A DNA stretch of 15,366 nt, from NCBI GenBank assembly GCA_023443025.1, contig JAEZWM010000087.1:1-15366 (forward strand), in the 5' to 3' direction. Numbering within the stretch: position 1 is the first letter of the stretch; each line of letters begins with the position of its first letter. This document shows, piece by piece, positions 7,522 to 14,553 of this stretch. Source of the stretch: Bacillota bacterium. GTDB taxonomy: Bacteria > Bacillota > Clostridia > Tissierellales > Peptoniphilaceae. The notes beneath the pieces are model-generated. The model did no database searches. It was given only the letters and a program-made list of their open reading frames with translations, and was not told where the DNA came from. The position numbers and the translations under genes were made by a program.

Positions 7522-7541
7522 AAGGTATTTACATAACATTA
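7522..7541. promoter_or_regulatory. Candidate operator upstream of the transporter operon, shared with the deoD operon
   Basis: TTTACATAACATTA at 7528-7541 matches 13 of 14 bases of TTTACATAACCTTA, read on the minus strand at 10951-10964 before the deoD gene. Both copies have AAGG or AAGAGG just upstream. It lies in the 144-base spacer between the divergent ATPase and nicotinate phosphoribosyltransferase genes. On the minus strand the same bases read TGTTATGTA, a possible extended -10 with TTTACA 18 bases upstream (7554-7559). The similarity is seen; a regulatory role is inferred. Confidence 0.35.
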
Positions 7542-7561
7542 TTTATTTAGCTTTGTAAAAT

Positions 7562-7590
7562 TTGGGTAAATAATAAAAATAGGATACTAT
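7562..7590 (+). promoter_or_regulatory. Weak candidate promoter of the nicotinate phosphoribosyltransferase gene
   Basis: TTGGGT (7562-7567) and TACTAT (7585-7590) are 17 bases apart, ahead of the AAGGAG site at 7600-7605. Both hexamers are poor matches (3/6 and 4/6), so this is only the best available candidate in the spacer. Confidence 0.35.
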
Positions 7591-7611
7591 CAAATAATTA
7601 AGGAGAATATT

Positions 7612-9060
7612 ATGAACTGGACAGAAGAAAGAAACCTTACCATGCTGGCGGATTTTTACGAATTTACGATGGCAAATGGTTATTTAGAAAATGATATGCA
7701 GGATATTATAGCATACTTTGAGTTATATTTTAGAAAAGTCCCTGATGATGGTGGATTTGCAATCACTGCCGGCTTGGAGCAAGCAATACAATATATAAAA
7801 AATCTTGAGTTCTCAAAAGAAGACATAGAATATTTTAAGTCTAAAAATATTTTTTCTGACAAGTTTTTGGATTTCTTGGAGAATTTTGAATTCAAATGTG
7901 ATATTTGGGCACTTCCCGAAGGTAGTGTTGTTTTTCCATCTGAACCAATTATGATTGTAAGAGGTCCGGTGGTGCAGGCACAAATGGTTGAGACCATGCT
8001 TCTACTTACTATTAACCACCAGAGTTTAATTGCAACAAAAGCAAACAGAATAGTAAGAGCTGCTCAAGGAAGAGCAGTTATGGAATTCGGTTCTAGACGT
8101 GCACAAGGTCCTGATGCTGCAAACTACGGCGCCAGAGCCGCTTACATCGGAGGCGTAATCGGAACTGCAAACACTATGGCAGACAGAGATTTTGACGTTC
8201 CTGCTCTTGGTACCATGGCTCATTCATGGGTTCAGCTATTCCCAACTGAGCTTGAAGCGTTCAAAGCTTATGCCAAAGTATTCCCAACAAACTGTGTGCT
8301 TCTTGTAGATACTTATAATACTCTAAAATCTGGTATACCTAATGCGATTAAAACATTCGATGAAGTATTAAAACCTCTTGGGGTAAGACCTAAGGGAATT
8401 AGACTTGATAGTGGTGACATTGCCTACCTTTCAAAAAATGCTAGAAGAATGCTTGATGAAGCAGGATATGAAGACTGCGAAATAGTAGCTTCAAGCTCAC
8501 TTGATGAGTACAAAATTAGAGATATGCTTCTTCAAGGTTCCAAACTAGATTCTTTTGGTGTTGGTGAAAGGCTAATTACATCAATGACAACTCCGGTATT
8601 TGGTGGAGTTTATAAGCTTGTAGCAATTGAACAAGATGGAAAGATTATACCTAAGATTAAAATCAGTGAAAACATTGAAAAAATAACAACTCCTGGTTTT
8701 AAAAACATTCATAGACTCTATGACAAAACTACAGGCAAAGCTGAGGCAGACCTTATCACATTACACCATGAAGTTATAGATGATGATAAACCACTTGAAA
8801 TTTTCCATCCTATTCATACATGGAAACGTAAAACTCTTACTAATTTTTACTCTAAAAAACTTCTTGTTAAAATATTTGAAGACGGTAAATTAATCTATGA
8901 TTTACCAAGCCTTGACGAGATAAGAGAGTTTTGTAAAAGTGAAGTCGAGTCATTATGGGATGAAGTTAAAAGATTCGAGTATCCACACCAATACATCGTA
9001 GACTTAAGTCTTGAGCTATGGACGGTAAAAGATAGATTACTAACAAATGCAGATTCCTAA
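7612..9060 (+). CDS. pncB: Nicotinate phosphoribosyltransferase
   Basis: A 482-residue cytosolic enzyme that joins nicotinate to PRPP, giving nicotinate mononucleotide, the entry step of the Preiss-Handler NAD salvage route. Diagnostic motifs are TMLADFYEFTMANGY near the N-terminus (10-24), EFGSRRAQGPDAA (158-170), GTMAHSWV with the phosphorylated-histidine candidate His204, the phosphoribosyl site RLDSGD (264-269) and FGVGERLITS (315-324). Length fits the long Firmicutes type. The ATG has AAGGAG 6 bases upstream. The gene stands alone, divergent from the ABC transporter operon and convergent with the nucleoside-binding lipoprotein gene. It is therefore embedded between the two halves of a nucleoside uptake system. 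A very secure call. Confidence 0.97.
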   Translation: MNWTEERNLTMLADFYEFTMANGYLENDMQDIIAYFELYFRKVPDDGGFAITAGLEQAIQYIKNLEFSKEDIEYFKSKNIFSDKFLDFLENFEFKCDIWALPEGSVVFPSEPIMIVRGPVVQAQMVETMLLLTINHQSLIATKANRIVRAAQGRAVMEFGSRRAQGPDAANYGARAAYIGGVIGTANTMADRDFDVPALGTMAHSWVQLFPTELEAFKAYAKVFPTNCVLLVDTYNTLKSGIPNAIKTFDEVLKPLGVRPKGIRLDSGDIAYLSKNARRMLDEAGYEDCEIVASSSLDEYKIRDMLLQGSKLDSFGVGERLITSMTTPVFGGVYKLVAIEQDGKIIPKIKISENIEKITTPGFKNIHRLYDKTTGKAEADLITLHHEVIDDDKPLEIFHPIHTWKRKTLTNFYSKKLLVKIFEDGKLIYDLPSLDEIREFCKSEVESLWDEVKRFEYPHQYIVDLSLELWTVKDRLLTNADS

Positions 9061-9063
9061 ATT

Positions 9064-9087
9064 AAAAAACGCCTCTCGGCGTTTTTT
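9064..9087. terminator. Bidirectional Rho-independent terminator
   Basis: AAAAAACGCC (9064-9073) and GGCGTTTTTT (9078-9087) form a perfect 10-bp stem with the tetraloop TCTC and a six-T tail on either strand. It ends the nicotinate phosphoribosyltransferase gene on plus and the deoD-lipoprotein operon on minus. Confidence 0.95.
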
Positions 9088-9092
9088 ATTGT

Positions 9093-10208
9093 CTATTTGA
9101 CACTATTAATTATCTCTTCAATATCCTCATTGGTTTTACCAAATGCAGTTTCCACATCCAGTTCACCGGAGATAAGCCTTTTTTCTATCTCTTCTATTTC
9201 TAGCTGAAGCTCTTCCGGTACTATTTTTTTATATTTTTCGTTCTTAATAATCCCTACAGCATCGTCTTTAATTCCAAGAATTTCTTCCTGTCCAAATTTT
9301 AGTTCACCATCTTTAAACAGCTTAATGGCTCTTTCCATAGCTTTGTCTACATTCTTAAGCATGGATGTTGGTATGTGATCAGCTCTAGGAGAACCAACAA
9401 GCTCTGCCTGATCTGAATCCACCCCTATGGCATATTTGTTCGCTTCGAGCGCTGCATCTAACTGACCCAATCCTGCAAGTGAAGCGACATTAAACCCCAC
9501 ATCAACACCATTTTGATACTGGGCTAGAGCAAGTGCTTTGCCTTTAGGTGCATCGAAAAAGTCATTTATATATGAAACTTCTACTTTTACATCATTGTCC
9601 GCTGCAACTGCTCCTTGAATGTATCCCACTAAGAAGTCGTTGATTACAGGAGTTGACATTCCACCTAAGAAGCCTATCTTTGCTTCGCTAGGATCTATTC
9701 TGGGATCCGTATCAATTTTGCTAAGTTTTGCGGCCAAGTAGCCGGCTATAAATGAGCCTTCATTTTGCTTAAATTTTACTGAGTACACATTTTCAAACTT
9801 ACCACCACTATAATCTAATGAATCATCATAAATTATAAATTTCTGTTTTGGATGGTTTTCAGCAACTTCCATCAGAGGCTCTACCATCTGCCATGTACCA
9901 ACAACTATGATGTCCCATTCGCCTGACTCTGCATACTCATATAATGTTGGAAGATGTTTAGTTGTGTCATCTGTCATTTCTACAGTTTTATATTCAAATA
10001 CATCTCCGAGCTCATCTTTAAGGTTAGAAAATCCTCTTTCAGCAGAATCATGGAAAGATTTATCTCCTAAGAAACCATTTACTAAATGAGCAACTTTTAT
10101 TCTACCCTTTTGTTCAATGGCTCTCTCTTCCTTTTCTACTTTTTTTTCACACGCTGTGAATACTAGCAAAGCAGAAATAATTAATAATATATACTTAAAT
10201 TTCTTCAT
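9093..10208 (-). CDS. BMP family nucleoside-binding lipoprotein (PnrA-like)
   Basis: A 371-residue membrane-anchored substrate receptor for an ABC importer. The signal ends in lipobox FTAC, with acylated Cys20. Mature-domain landmarks are GFLGDKSFHDSAERG (45-59), VYSVKFKQNEGSFIAGYLAAK (141-161), IGFLGGM (178-184) and GVDSDQ (262-267), with Asp264 and Lys285 at the positions that hold ribose in PnrA-type receptors. The usual Asn of the DxxFN motif is His53, which may alter base recognition. An acidic C-terminal extension follows residue 330. It lies 24 bases behind the nucleoside phosphorylase gene, so purine nucleosides are the likely ligands. No good Shine-Dalgarno sequence precedes its ATG. 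The likely partner ATPase and permease are in a separate operon at 5034-7467. Confidence 0.93.
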   Translation of the reverse strand: MKKFKYILLIISALLVFTACEKKVEKEERAIEQKGRIKVAHLVNGFLGDKSFHDSAERGFSNLKDELGDVFEYKTVEMTDDTTKHLPTLYEYAESGEWDIIVVGTWQMVEPLMEVAENHPKQKFIIYDDSLDYSGGKFENVYSVKFKQNEGSFIAGYLAAKLSKIDTDPRIDPSEAKIGFLGGMSTPVINDFLVGYIQGAVAADNDVKVEVSYINDFFDAPKGKALALAQYQNGVDVGFNVASLAGLGQLDAALEANKYAIGVDSDQAELVGSPRADHIPTSMLKNVDKAMERAIKLFKDGELKFGQEEILGIKDDAVGIIKNEKYKKIVPEELQLEIEEIEKRLISGELDVETAFGKTNEDIEEIINSVK

Positions 10209-10212
10209 ACAA

Positions 10213-10234
10213 TTTCTAAAGATTAGAAAAATCT
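10213..10234 (-). other. Overlapping small hairpins in the 24-base gap before the lipoprotein gene
   Basis: TTTCTAA (10213-10219) pairs with TTAGAAA (10223-10229) around 3 bases. AGATT (10220-10224) pairs with AATCT (10230-10234) around 5. The two stems share bases and exclude each other. They fill the position where a ribosome binding site should be. Both are AT-rich and may be unstable. Confidence 0.35.
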
Positions 10235-10928
10235 AAATCTCTAGTGCAACCTCCATCATACTAGTAAAGCTCTTCTCTCTTTCTTCAGCAGTGGTTAAGG
10301 TTTGATGAACTAGAGAGTCAGAAACAGTAAGTATTGTAAGTGCGTTAACACCTGCTTTTGCAGCATTACAGAATAGTGCGTAAGATTCCATCTCTACTGC
10401 AAGCACTCCCATCCCCGCCCATTTCTTCCAACTTTCCGGATCATCATCGTAAAATATATCTGATGTCATGATATTTCCTACAAAATGTCTTAAGTTTTTC
10501 TCTTCAGCTAGTTTTACAGCTTTAGATAACAGCTTCCAAGAAGAAATTGCCGAATAAGTCCCATTTAATCCGTATTGAGTAGCATAGCTGGAGTTGGTAC
10601 ATGCACCTTGAGCTATGACTAAATCATACAGTTCAAGCTCCGGTAAATATGCACCGCAAGAACCCACTCTTATAAGATCTTTAACGCCATACTCATGAAT
10701 TAACTCATATGAGTATATTCCAATCGACGGAACTCCCATTCCGGTACCCATGACGGATACTTCCTTCCCTTTATATTTTCCTGTATAGCCAAACATATTT
10801 CTGACTGCATTAAACTGTACAACATCATCTAGAAAATTCTCTGCAATATATTTCGCTCTTAGCGGATCTCCAGGTAGTAATATTTTTTCAGCGATGTCGC
10901 CTTTTTTTGCACTATTATGTGGTGTCAT
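10233..10928 (-). CDS. deoD: Purine nucleoside phosphorylase, DeoD type
   Basis: A 231-residue cytosolic enzyme that phosphorolyses purine (deoxy)ribonucleosides to base and (deoxy)ribose-1-phosphate. Active-site residues fall at the same numbers as in the E. coli hexameric enzyme: His4, Gly20, Arg24, Arg43, Arg87, Ser90, Glu179-Met180-Glu181, Ser203, Asp204 and Arg217. Motifs include TPHN, LLPGDPLRAK, GTGMGVPS, RVGSCGA and TVSDSL. The ATG follows a strong AGGAGG. It is first in an operon with the BMP receptor, so uptake and cleavage are coupled. Enzymes of this type have also been reported to act on nicotinamide riboside, which would fit the nearby pncB gene. Secure call. Confidence 0.97.
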   Translation of the reverse strand: MTPHNSAKKGDIAEKILLPGDPLRAKYIAENFLDDVVQFNAVRNMFGYTGKYKGKEVSVMGTGMGVPSIGIYSYELIHEYGVKDLIRVGSCGAYLPELELYDLVIAQGACTNSSYATQYGLNGTYSAISSWKLLSKAVKLAEEKNLRHFVGNIMTSDIFYDDDPESWKKWAGMGVLAVEMESYALFCNAAKAGVNALTILTVSDSLVHQTLTTAEEREKSFTSMMEVALEI

Positions 10929-10952
10929 ACTATCCCTCCTAAATTTTTATTA

Positions 10953-10985
10953 AGGTTATGTAAACCTCTTTTAATTAGTATATCA
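10953..10985 (-). promoter_or_regulatory. Extended -10 promoter of deoD with a palindrome at the start site
   Basis: On the minus strand TGATATACT (10977-10985) is an extended -10 (TGn plus TATACT); no clear -35 is present, as such promoters allow. The palindrome AGGTT-ATGTA-AACCT (10953-10967) begins about at the expected transcription start, a position suited to a repressor. Its core GTTATGTAAA (10955-10964) recurs before the ABC transporter operon at 7528-7537. Confidence 0.5.
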
Positions 10986-11011
10986 CATGTTTACGCTCCA
11001 AATTATTAAAA

Positions 11012-11041
11012 TTGTCTAAACTTTTGTTTGTAGTGTATAAT
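11012..11041 (+). promoter_or_regulatory. Promoter of the response regulator gene
   Basis: TTGTCT (11012-11017) and a perfect TATAAT (11036-11041) are 18 bases apart. Transcription would start near 11048, giving a leader of about 20 bases with AGAGGTG (11058-11064) as ribosome binding site. Confidence 0.7.
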
Positions 11042-11068
11042 AGACTAAGGTTACATAAGAGGTGTAAA

Positions 11069-11746
11069 ATGGATAATAAAAACATACTCATTGTTGAAGA
11101 TGATACTGAAATAAATAAATTGCTTTCTATAATAGTTACAGATATGGGCCATACCCCAACATCAGCGTATTCAGGTACAGAAGCCCTTCTTCATTTAGAT
11201 GCTAAATCCTATGATTTGATTCTTCTTGACTTGATGCTCCCGGGACTTGATGGTAAGGAAGCTCTTTACAGAATTAGAGAAAAATCAAATGTACCGGTAA
11301 TAATCATCTCTGCAAAAGCAGGCATTGAAGATAAGGTAGAACTTCTAAAACTGGGAGCAGACGACTATATGACCAAACCCATTGAAAGAATGGAAGTTGA
11401 AGCAAGAATAGAAGTGCAGTTAAGAAGATCGCAAGTAAGTTTTGAAGATTCAGATGTTATAGTATATAAAGAGATTAGTATAGATACCGGTAAAAGAATT
11501 GTTAAATTAAACGATACTGAAATTGACCTTACCAACTCTGAATACGACATTCTTCTTATGCTTACAAAAAGGCCGGGTAAAGCCTTTTCTAAATCAGAAA
11601 TCTACACTGAAATATGGAACGGTCCATATCTTGGTGATGACAATACAATAAGCGTACATGTTTCAAACATCAGAAAAAAATTCGCAGAAGTAATCGATAC
11701 AGAATACATCAAAACTATTTGGGGAATTGGTTTTAAACTGGAATAA
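11069..11746 (+). CDS. OmpR/PhoB-family response regulator
   Basis: A 225-residue two-component DNA-binding regulator. The receiver domain (1-115) has the acidic pocket Asp11/Asp12, phosphoacceptor Asp54 in LILLDLMLPGLDG, Ser81 and Lys103. The winged-helix domain (about 130-225) shows the OmpR pattern LTNSEYDILLML, then TISVHVSNIRKKF and the terminal IKTIWGIGFKL. The ATG was chosen because AGAGGTG lies 4 bases upstream; an in-frame TTG at 11012 lies inside the promoter and has no site. The gene has its own promoter and strong terminator. It is followed by an ABC exporter and a histidine kinase, its probable targets and partner. By context it probably senses a peptide antibiotic or envelope stress; the stimulus is unknown. 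Confidence 0.94.
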   Translation: MDNKNILIVEDDTEINKLLSIIVTDMGHTPTSAYSGTEALLHLDAKSYDLILLDLMLPGLDGKEALYRIREKSNVPVIIISAKAGIEDKVELLKLGADDYMTKPIERMEVEARIEVQLRRSQVSFEDSDVIVYKEISIDTGKRIVKLNDTEIDLTNSEYDILLMLTKRPGKAFSKSEIYTEIWNGPYLGDDNTISVHVSNIRKKFAEVIDTEYIKTIWGIGFKLE

Positions 11747-11752
11747 ATGCTG

Positions 11753-11787
11753 AAAGCCGCTAATCACAAGTGATTGACGGCTTTTTT
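11753..11787 (+). terminator. Rho-independent terminator after the response regulator
   Basis: AAAGCCG (11753-11759) pairs with CGGCTTT, and within it AATCA pairs with TGATT, separated by a two-base internal bulge on each side. Six T end the element at 11787. It separates the regulator transcript from the exporter-kinase transcript. Confidence 0.9.
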
Positions 11788-11810
11788 AAAATTCTTTTTG
11801 AATATTTTTT

Positions 11811-11842
11811 AATCTTTATGATTTCTTTAAACTTTCTTTAAA
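11811..11842 (+). promoter_or_regulatory. Tandem 11-bp direct repeats, probable response-regulator binding site
   Basis: TTTCTTTAAA occurs perfectly at 11822-11831 and 11833-11842, a period of 11 bp. A weaker third copy (AATCTTTATG) is one period upstream at 11811-11820. OmpR/PhoB-type regulators bind such tandem half-sites one helical turn apart. The site abuts the -35 position of the candidate exporter promoter, the usual place for activation. Confidence 0.6.
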
Positions 11843-11863
11843 GGATATTAAAACTGGATGATT

Positions 11864-11869
11864 TAGAAT
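11864..11869 (+). promoter_or_regulatory. Candidate -10 of the exporter operon
   Basis: TAGAAT matches 5 of 6 consensus bases. The -35 position 17 bases upstream (AAGGAT) has no consensus, which fits an activator-dependent promoter driven from the adjacent direct repeats. AAGGAGG follows at 11878-11884. Confidence 0.5.
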
Positions 11870-11892
11870 ATAGTCATAAGGAGGAAGTAATC

Positions 11893-12795
11893 ATGAACAT
11901 AATAAAAACAGAAAACCTAACAAAGGTGTATGGTAACAAAGCCGCATTATCGAACGTAAACTTAACTCTTAACGAAGGAGATATATGTGCTCTTATCGGT
12001 AACAACGGAGCAGGAAAGTCTACTTTAATGAAATTAATCGCTGGGACAATTTTCCCAAGTAGCGGAAGCTTTACAATTTATGGTACCTCAGAATCAGATA
12101 TTTTGAAACAAAGAAAAAGGGTTGGATTTGTATTAGATAATGAGTTTTTTGAAAATTTTAATGCTTACCAAAACCTGGAGTATTTTAAAAGACTAAAGGG
12201 CATTACAGATAAAGACGAAATAAATAGAGTTTTAAAAATAGTAGATATGGAGAAAAACTCAAAAAAGAAATTTAAAGAATATTCAACAGGAATGAAACAA
12301 AGACTATCCTTAGCACTGGCGCTCATGTCAAATCCTGATGTACTTGTACTGGATGAACCGACTAACGGACTAGATCCTGAGGGAATCAACGACATTAGAA
12401 ACTTACTAATAAAACTCAATAGAGATGAAAATATCACAATCTTAATTTCATCTCATATATTGGCAGAACTTCAAAGCTTTTCAACTAGATTTGTTTTTAT
12501 CGATGAGGGGAAGCTTATCGGAGACTTCACTAAAGAAGAATTTGACAATATGAGCACCGGAAAAATTCTAGTAACCGTTGATGATTCACCTAAAGCAGCA
12601 ACTATAATTGAATCTACCTTTAGTGGAATAGACTATAAGGTACTGCCAAACAATTCGATATCCATCACTAGTGATGTAAGTATTAAAGATATAAATAAAG
12701 CACTTATTAATGGTGATGTATCAGTACTTGAGATTAAAAATGTACACGAAACTCTTGAAGAACACTTTTTAAAATCAGTAGGAGGAAGAAAATGA
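11893..12795 (+). CDS. ABC exporter ATP-binding protein (BcrA-type)
   Basis: A 300-residue ATPase subunit of an ABC-2-type exporter. Walker A is GNNGAGKST (36-44), the signature STGMKQR (131-137), Walker B LVLDEP (151-156) and the switch histidine His188. No Gln stands at the Q-loop (GFVLDNEFF near 78-86), as is common in the BcrA group. The C-terminal 80 residues form an accessory domain. Translation starts 8 bases after AAGGAGG. The stop overlaps the permease start by ATGA, so the two are translationally coupled. A resistance or self-protection role against a peptide antibiotic is inferred from the neighbouring two-component genes; the substrate cannot be read from sequence. Confidence 0.94.
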   Translation: MNIIKTENLTKVYGNKAALSNVNLTLNEGDICALIGNNGAGKSTLMKLIAGTIFPSSGSFTIYGTSESDILKQRKRVGFVLDNEFFENFNAYQNLEYFKRLKGITDKDEINRVLKIVDMEKNSKKKFKEYSTGMKQRLSLALALMSNPDVLVLDEPTNGLDPEGINDIRNLLIKLNRDENITILISSHILAELQSFSTRFVFIDEGKLIGDFTKEEFDNMSTGKILVTVDDSPKAATIIESTFSGIDYKVLPNNSISITSDVSIKDINKALINGDVSVLEIKNVHETLEEHFLKSVGGRK

Positions 12796-13538
12796 TAAAT
12801 TATTTAAATGCTGAAAATTATAGATTTCAAAGATCAAAGAAGTTTCACATAACAAATTTAGTTGTTTTATTGGCTCTTATAGCTGGTGCAATCGGTATTT
12901 ATGTAATAAGCACTAGAGTTGATCTTGAGTCCTTAGCAACAGTCTTTTTTAGAACAACTCTTAATATGATGGTTTTTATCATATTTATTAACTTAATATA
13001 TGTTGGCATTTTAACAAATAAAGATTTAAAAACACTTCCGCTTGCTATTGCAAATGGAGTAAGTAGAAAAGAAATATTCTTCTCTAAATTAACTGTATTG
13101 TTGTCCCATATAGTAGTTACTGAGATTGTCTTTATGGCTGTTGCAGTCCTATTATCAAGATTAGTTTACGGTGTATACGATCCTAAAGTTACAAAGGATT
13201 TTATTGTTGGATATATAAATCTATTTCCAATCATAATAAGCGCATTTATAATGTGCTACGCAATAGCAATAAACGGAATCAGCGAGGTTTATAATTCTAT
13301 GTTAATATTTGCAATTTACGGAGGATTACTAAAGTTCGCATTCTATCTTGGAACAGCTTTGATCGGTCCAATTATGCAGTACTATAAGTATACTCCTTCA
13401 GGAGTTTATGAATTGACTTTACAGTACTTCGATGCAGGTACTATGTCAATCATCCCACACTCATTTGTTGTTGGTATCATAATTTCTGCATTAAGTATAA
13501 TAATAGGTTATAATGTATTTAAGAAAAAACAATTTTAA
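12792..13538 (+). CDS. ABC-2-type exporter permease
   Basis: A 248-residue membrane protein with about six transmembrane segments (near residues 21-41, 55-76, 104-127, 143-163, 168-192 and 222-243). The N-terminus MINYLNAENYRFQRSKKF, a short amphipathic lead-in, is typical of permeases paired with BcrA-like ATPases in antibiotic-peptide immunity or resistance. The start lies in the end of the ATPase gene (ATGA overlap) with GGAGG at 12781-12785. There are no large extracellular domains, unlike BceB permeases. No conserved motif allows a finer call. Confidence 0.85.
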   Translation: MINYLNAENYRFQRSKKFHITNLVVLLALIAGAIGIYVISTRVDLESLATVFFRTTLNMMVFIIFINLIYVGILTNKDLKTLPLAIANGVSRKEIFFSKLTVLLSHIVVTEIVFMAVAVLLSRLVYGVYDPKVTKDFIVGYINLFPIIISAFIMCYAIAINGISEVYNSMLIFAIYGGLLKFAFYLGTALIGPIMQYYKYTPSGVYELTLQYFDAGTMSIIPHSFVVGIIISALSIIIGYNVFKKKQF

Positions 13539-13545
13539 GATTAGT

Positions 13546-13570
13546 GAAGAGGCTACACAGTCTCTTCTTT
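13546..13570 (+). terminator. Terminator-like hairpin between permease and histidine kinase
   Basis: GAAGAGGCT (13546-13554) pairs with AGTCTCTTC (13559-13567) with one G-U pair and the loop ACAC. It is followed by TTT, then AGTCTTTT. The broken T-run suggests partial termination. No separate promoter for the kinase is evident downstream, so the kinase is probably expressed by read-through. Confidence 0.6.
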
Positions 13571-13596
13571 AGTCTTTTAAAAAGGATTTGATAAAA

Positions 13597-14502
13597 TTGA
13601 TCTATATAGTTTTAATATTAGCTTTAGCACTGACAGCAGCAGTGGTTCTAATATATATTTACAATTCTAACAATAGGAAAATAATAAAAGAACTAAAAGA
13701 TATTAATGAGTTCGAGTTTTCAAACTATAAAGTTCAAAATATATACTCATTAAAATCTTATGACAAGCTAAACAAAGAAATCAATAGAATACTCGATAAG
13801 AGCATAAGTGATAGAATTCACTTTAATAAAAAAACAAAAGCCTACCAAGAAGAAGTTTTAAACATATCCCATGACTTAAGAACTCCACTAACATCAATGA
13901 AGGGATACTTACAAATCACTGAAGAAAAATATGCACTAGGTGAAGATATAACTGAATACCTTAAAATCATCGATAACAAAGTTGAGGTATTAAACAATCT
14001 GGTAGAAACATTCTACGAAATATCTCAGATAGAAACTGACGAATACGACTATAAACCGGAGTCAATTGACATTAACGAACTGATAACGGATACCATGCTT
14101 GCCTTTTATGGTGATTTTGAGCTTAAAAACTTAGAGGTTAATCTGAACCTGGCTGAAAACCTTCCAGTAATAACACTTGACAAAAAGTTAATGACTAGAG
14201 TATTGACCAATATTATCCAGAACATCCTCAAGTATGGAAAATCTTTTGCCCATGTTAGTTCAGTTACCAGTGAAGATAAACTGACACTAATCTTTTCTAA
14301 TGATGTTAAAGATAGTGATTTTATAAAAGACGGACTCGAGAAAATCTTTGAAAGGTCATACACGGCAGACACTTCAAGAACAGAAGGAAGCCTTGGACTA
14401 GGACTTGTTATAGCTAAAAAACTAGTTGAAATCCAAAGCGGAGAAATCATAGCGGATTTAAATGAAGATGAATTTACAATAAAAATTGAGTTTGAACTAT
14501 AA
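13597..14502 (+). CDS. Sensor histidine kinase with short N-terminal membrane segment
   Basis: About 301 residues. Residues 1-22 form the only membrane segment and there is no extracellular sensor domain, so it may sense within the membrane or through the adjacent exporter. The H-box is NISHDLRTPLTSMKGYL with phosphoacceptor His92. The N-box is RVLTNIIQNILKYG (201-214). The F-box is IFERSYTAD (250-258) and the G2 box GSLGLGL (264-270). The usual G1 DxGxG is replaced by FSNDVKDSD (233-241), a pattern I recall from other small Firmicutes kinases. There is no ATG before the H-box. TTG at 13597 lies 10 bases behind AAAGGA (13581-13586), while TTG at 13588 is only 1 base behind it. Likely partner of the response regulator at 11069-11746. 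Confidence 0.88.
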   Translation: MIYIVLILALALTAAVVLIYIYNSNNRKIIKELKDINEFEFSNYKVQNIYSLKSYDKLNKEINRILDKSISDRIHFNKKTKAYQEEVLNISHDLRTPLTSMKGYLQITEEKYALGEDITEYLKIIDNKVEVLNNLVETFYEISQIETDEYDYKPESIDINELITDTMLAFYGDFELKNLEVNLNLAENLPVITLDKKLMTRVLTNIIQNILKYGKSFAHVSSVTSEDKLTLIFSNDVKDSDFIKDGLEKIFERSYTADTSRTEGSLGLGLVIAKKLVEIQSGEIIADLNEDEFTIKIEFEL

Positions 14503-14535
14503 AACACCAAGTTTTCTACAAGACTTGGTGTTTTT
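14501..14535. terminator. Bidirectional terminator
   Basis: AAAACACCAAGT (14501-14512) pairs perfectly with ACTTGGTGTTTT (14523-14534) over 12 bp around a 10-base loop and ends in a five-T run on plus. It closes the histidine kinase gene on plus and the small HTH gene on minus (four T there). Confidence 0.9.
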
Positions 14536-14553
14536 CAATAAATTTATTTAATT

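Noticed and set aside
7468..7611. Niacin repressor (NiaR) operator before pncB
   Set aside because: I found no convincing palindrome of the kind I recall for NiaR. TTTACA/TGTAAA at 7528 and 7554 are 20 bases apart and too weak to call.
11012..11068. N-terminal extension of the response regulator from TTG at 11012
   Set aside because: The extension overlaps the -35 and -10 boxes, lacks a ribosome binding site and adds residues before a complete receiver domain.
10929..11068. Purine riboswitch before deoD
   Set aside because: The leader after the predicted start is only about 40 bases. It contains no three-way junction or conserved purine-aptamer loops, only a short palindrome.
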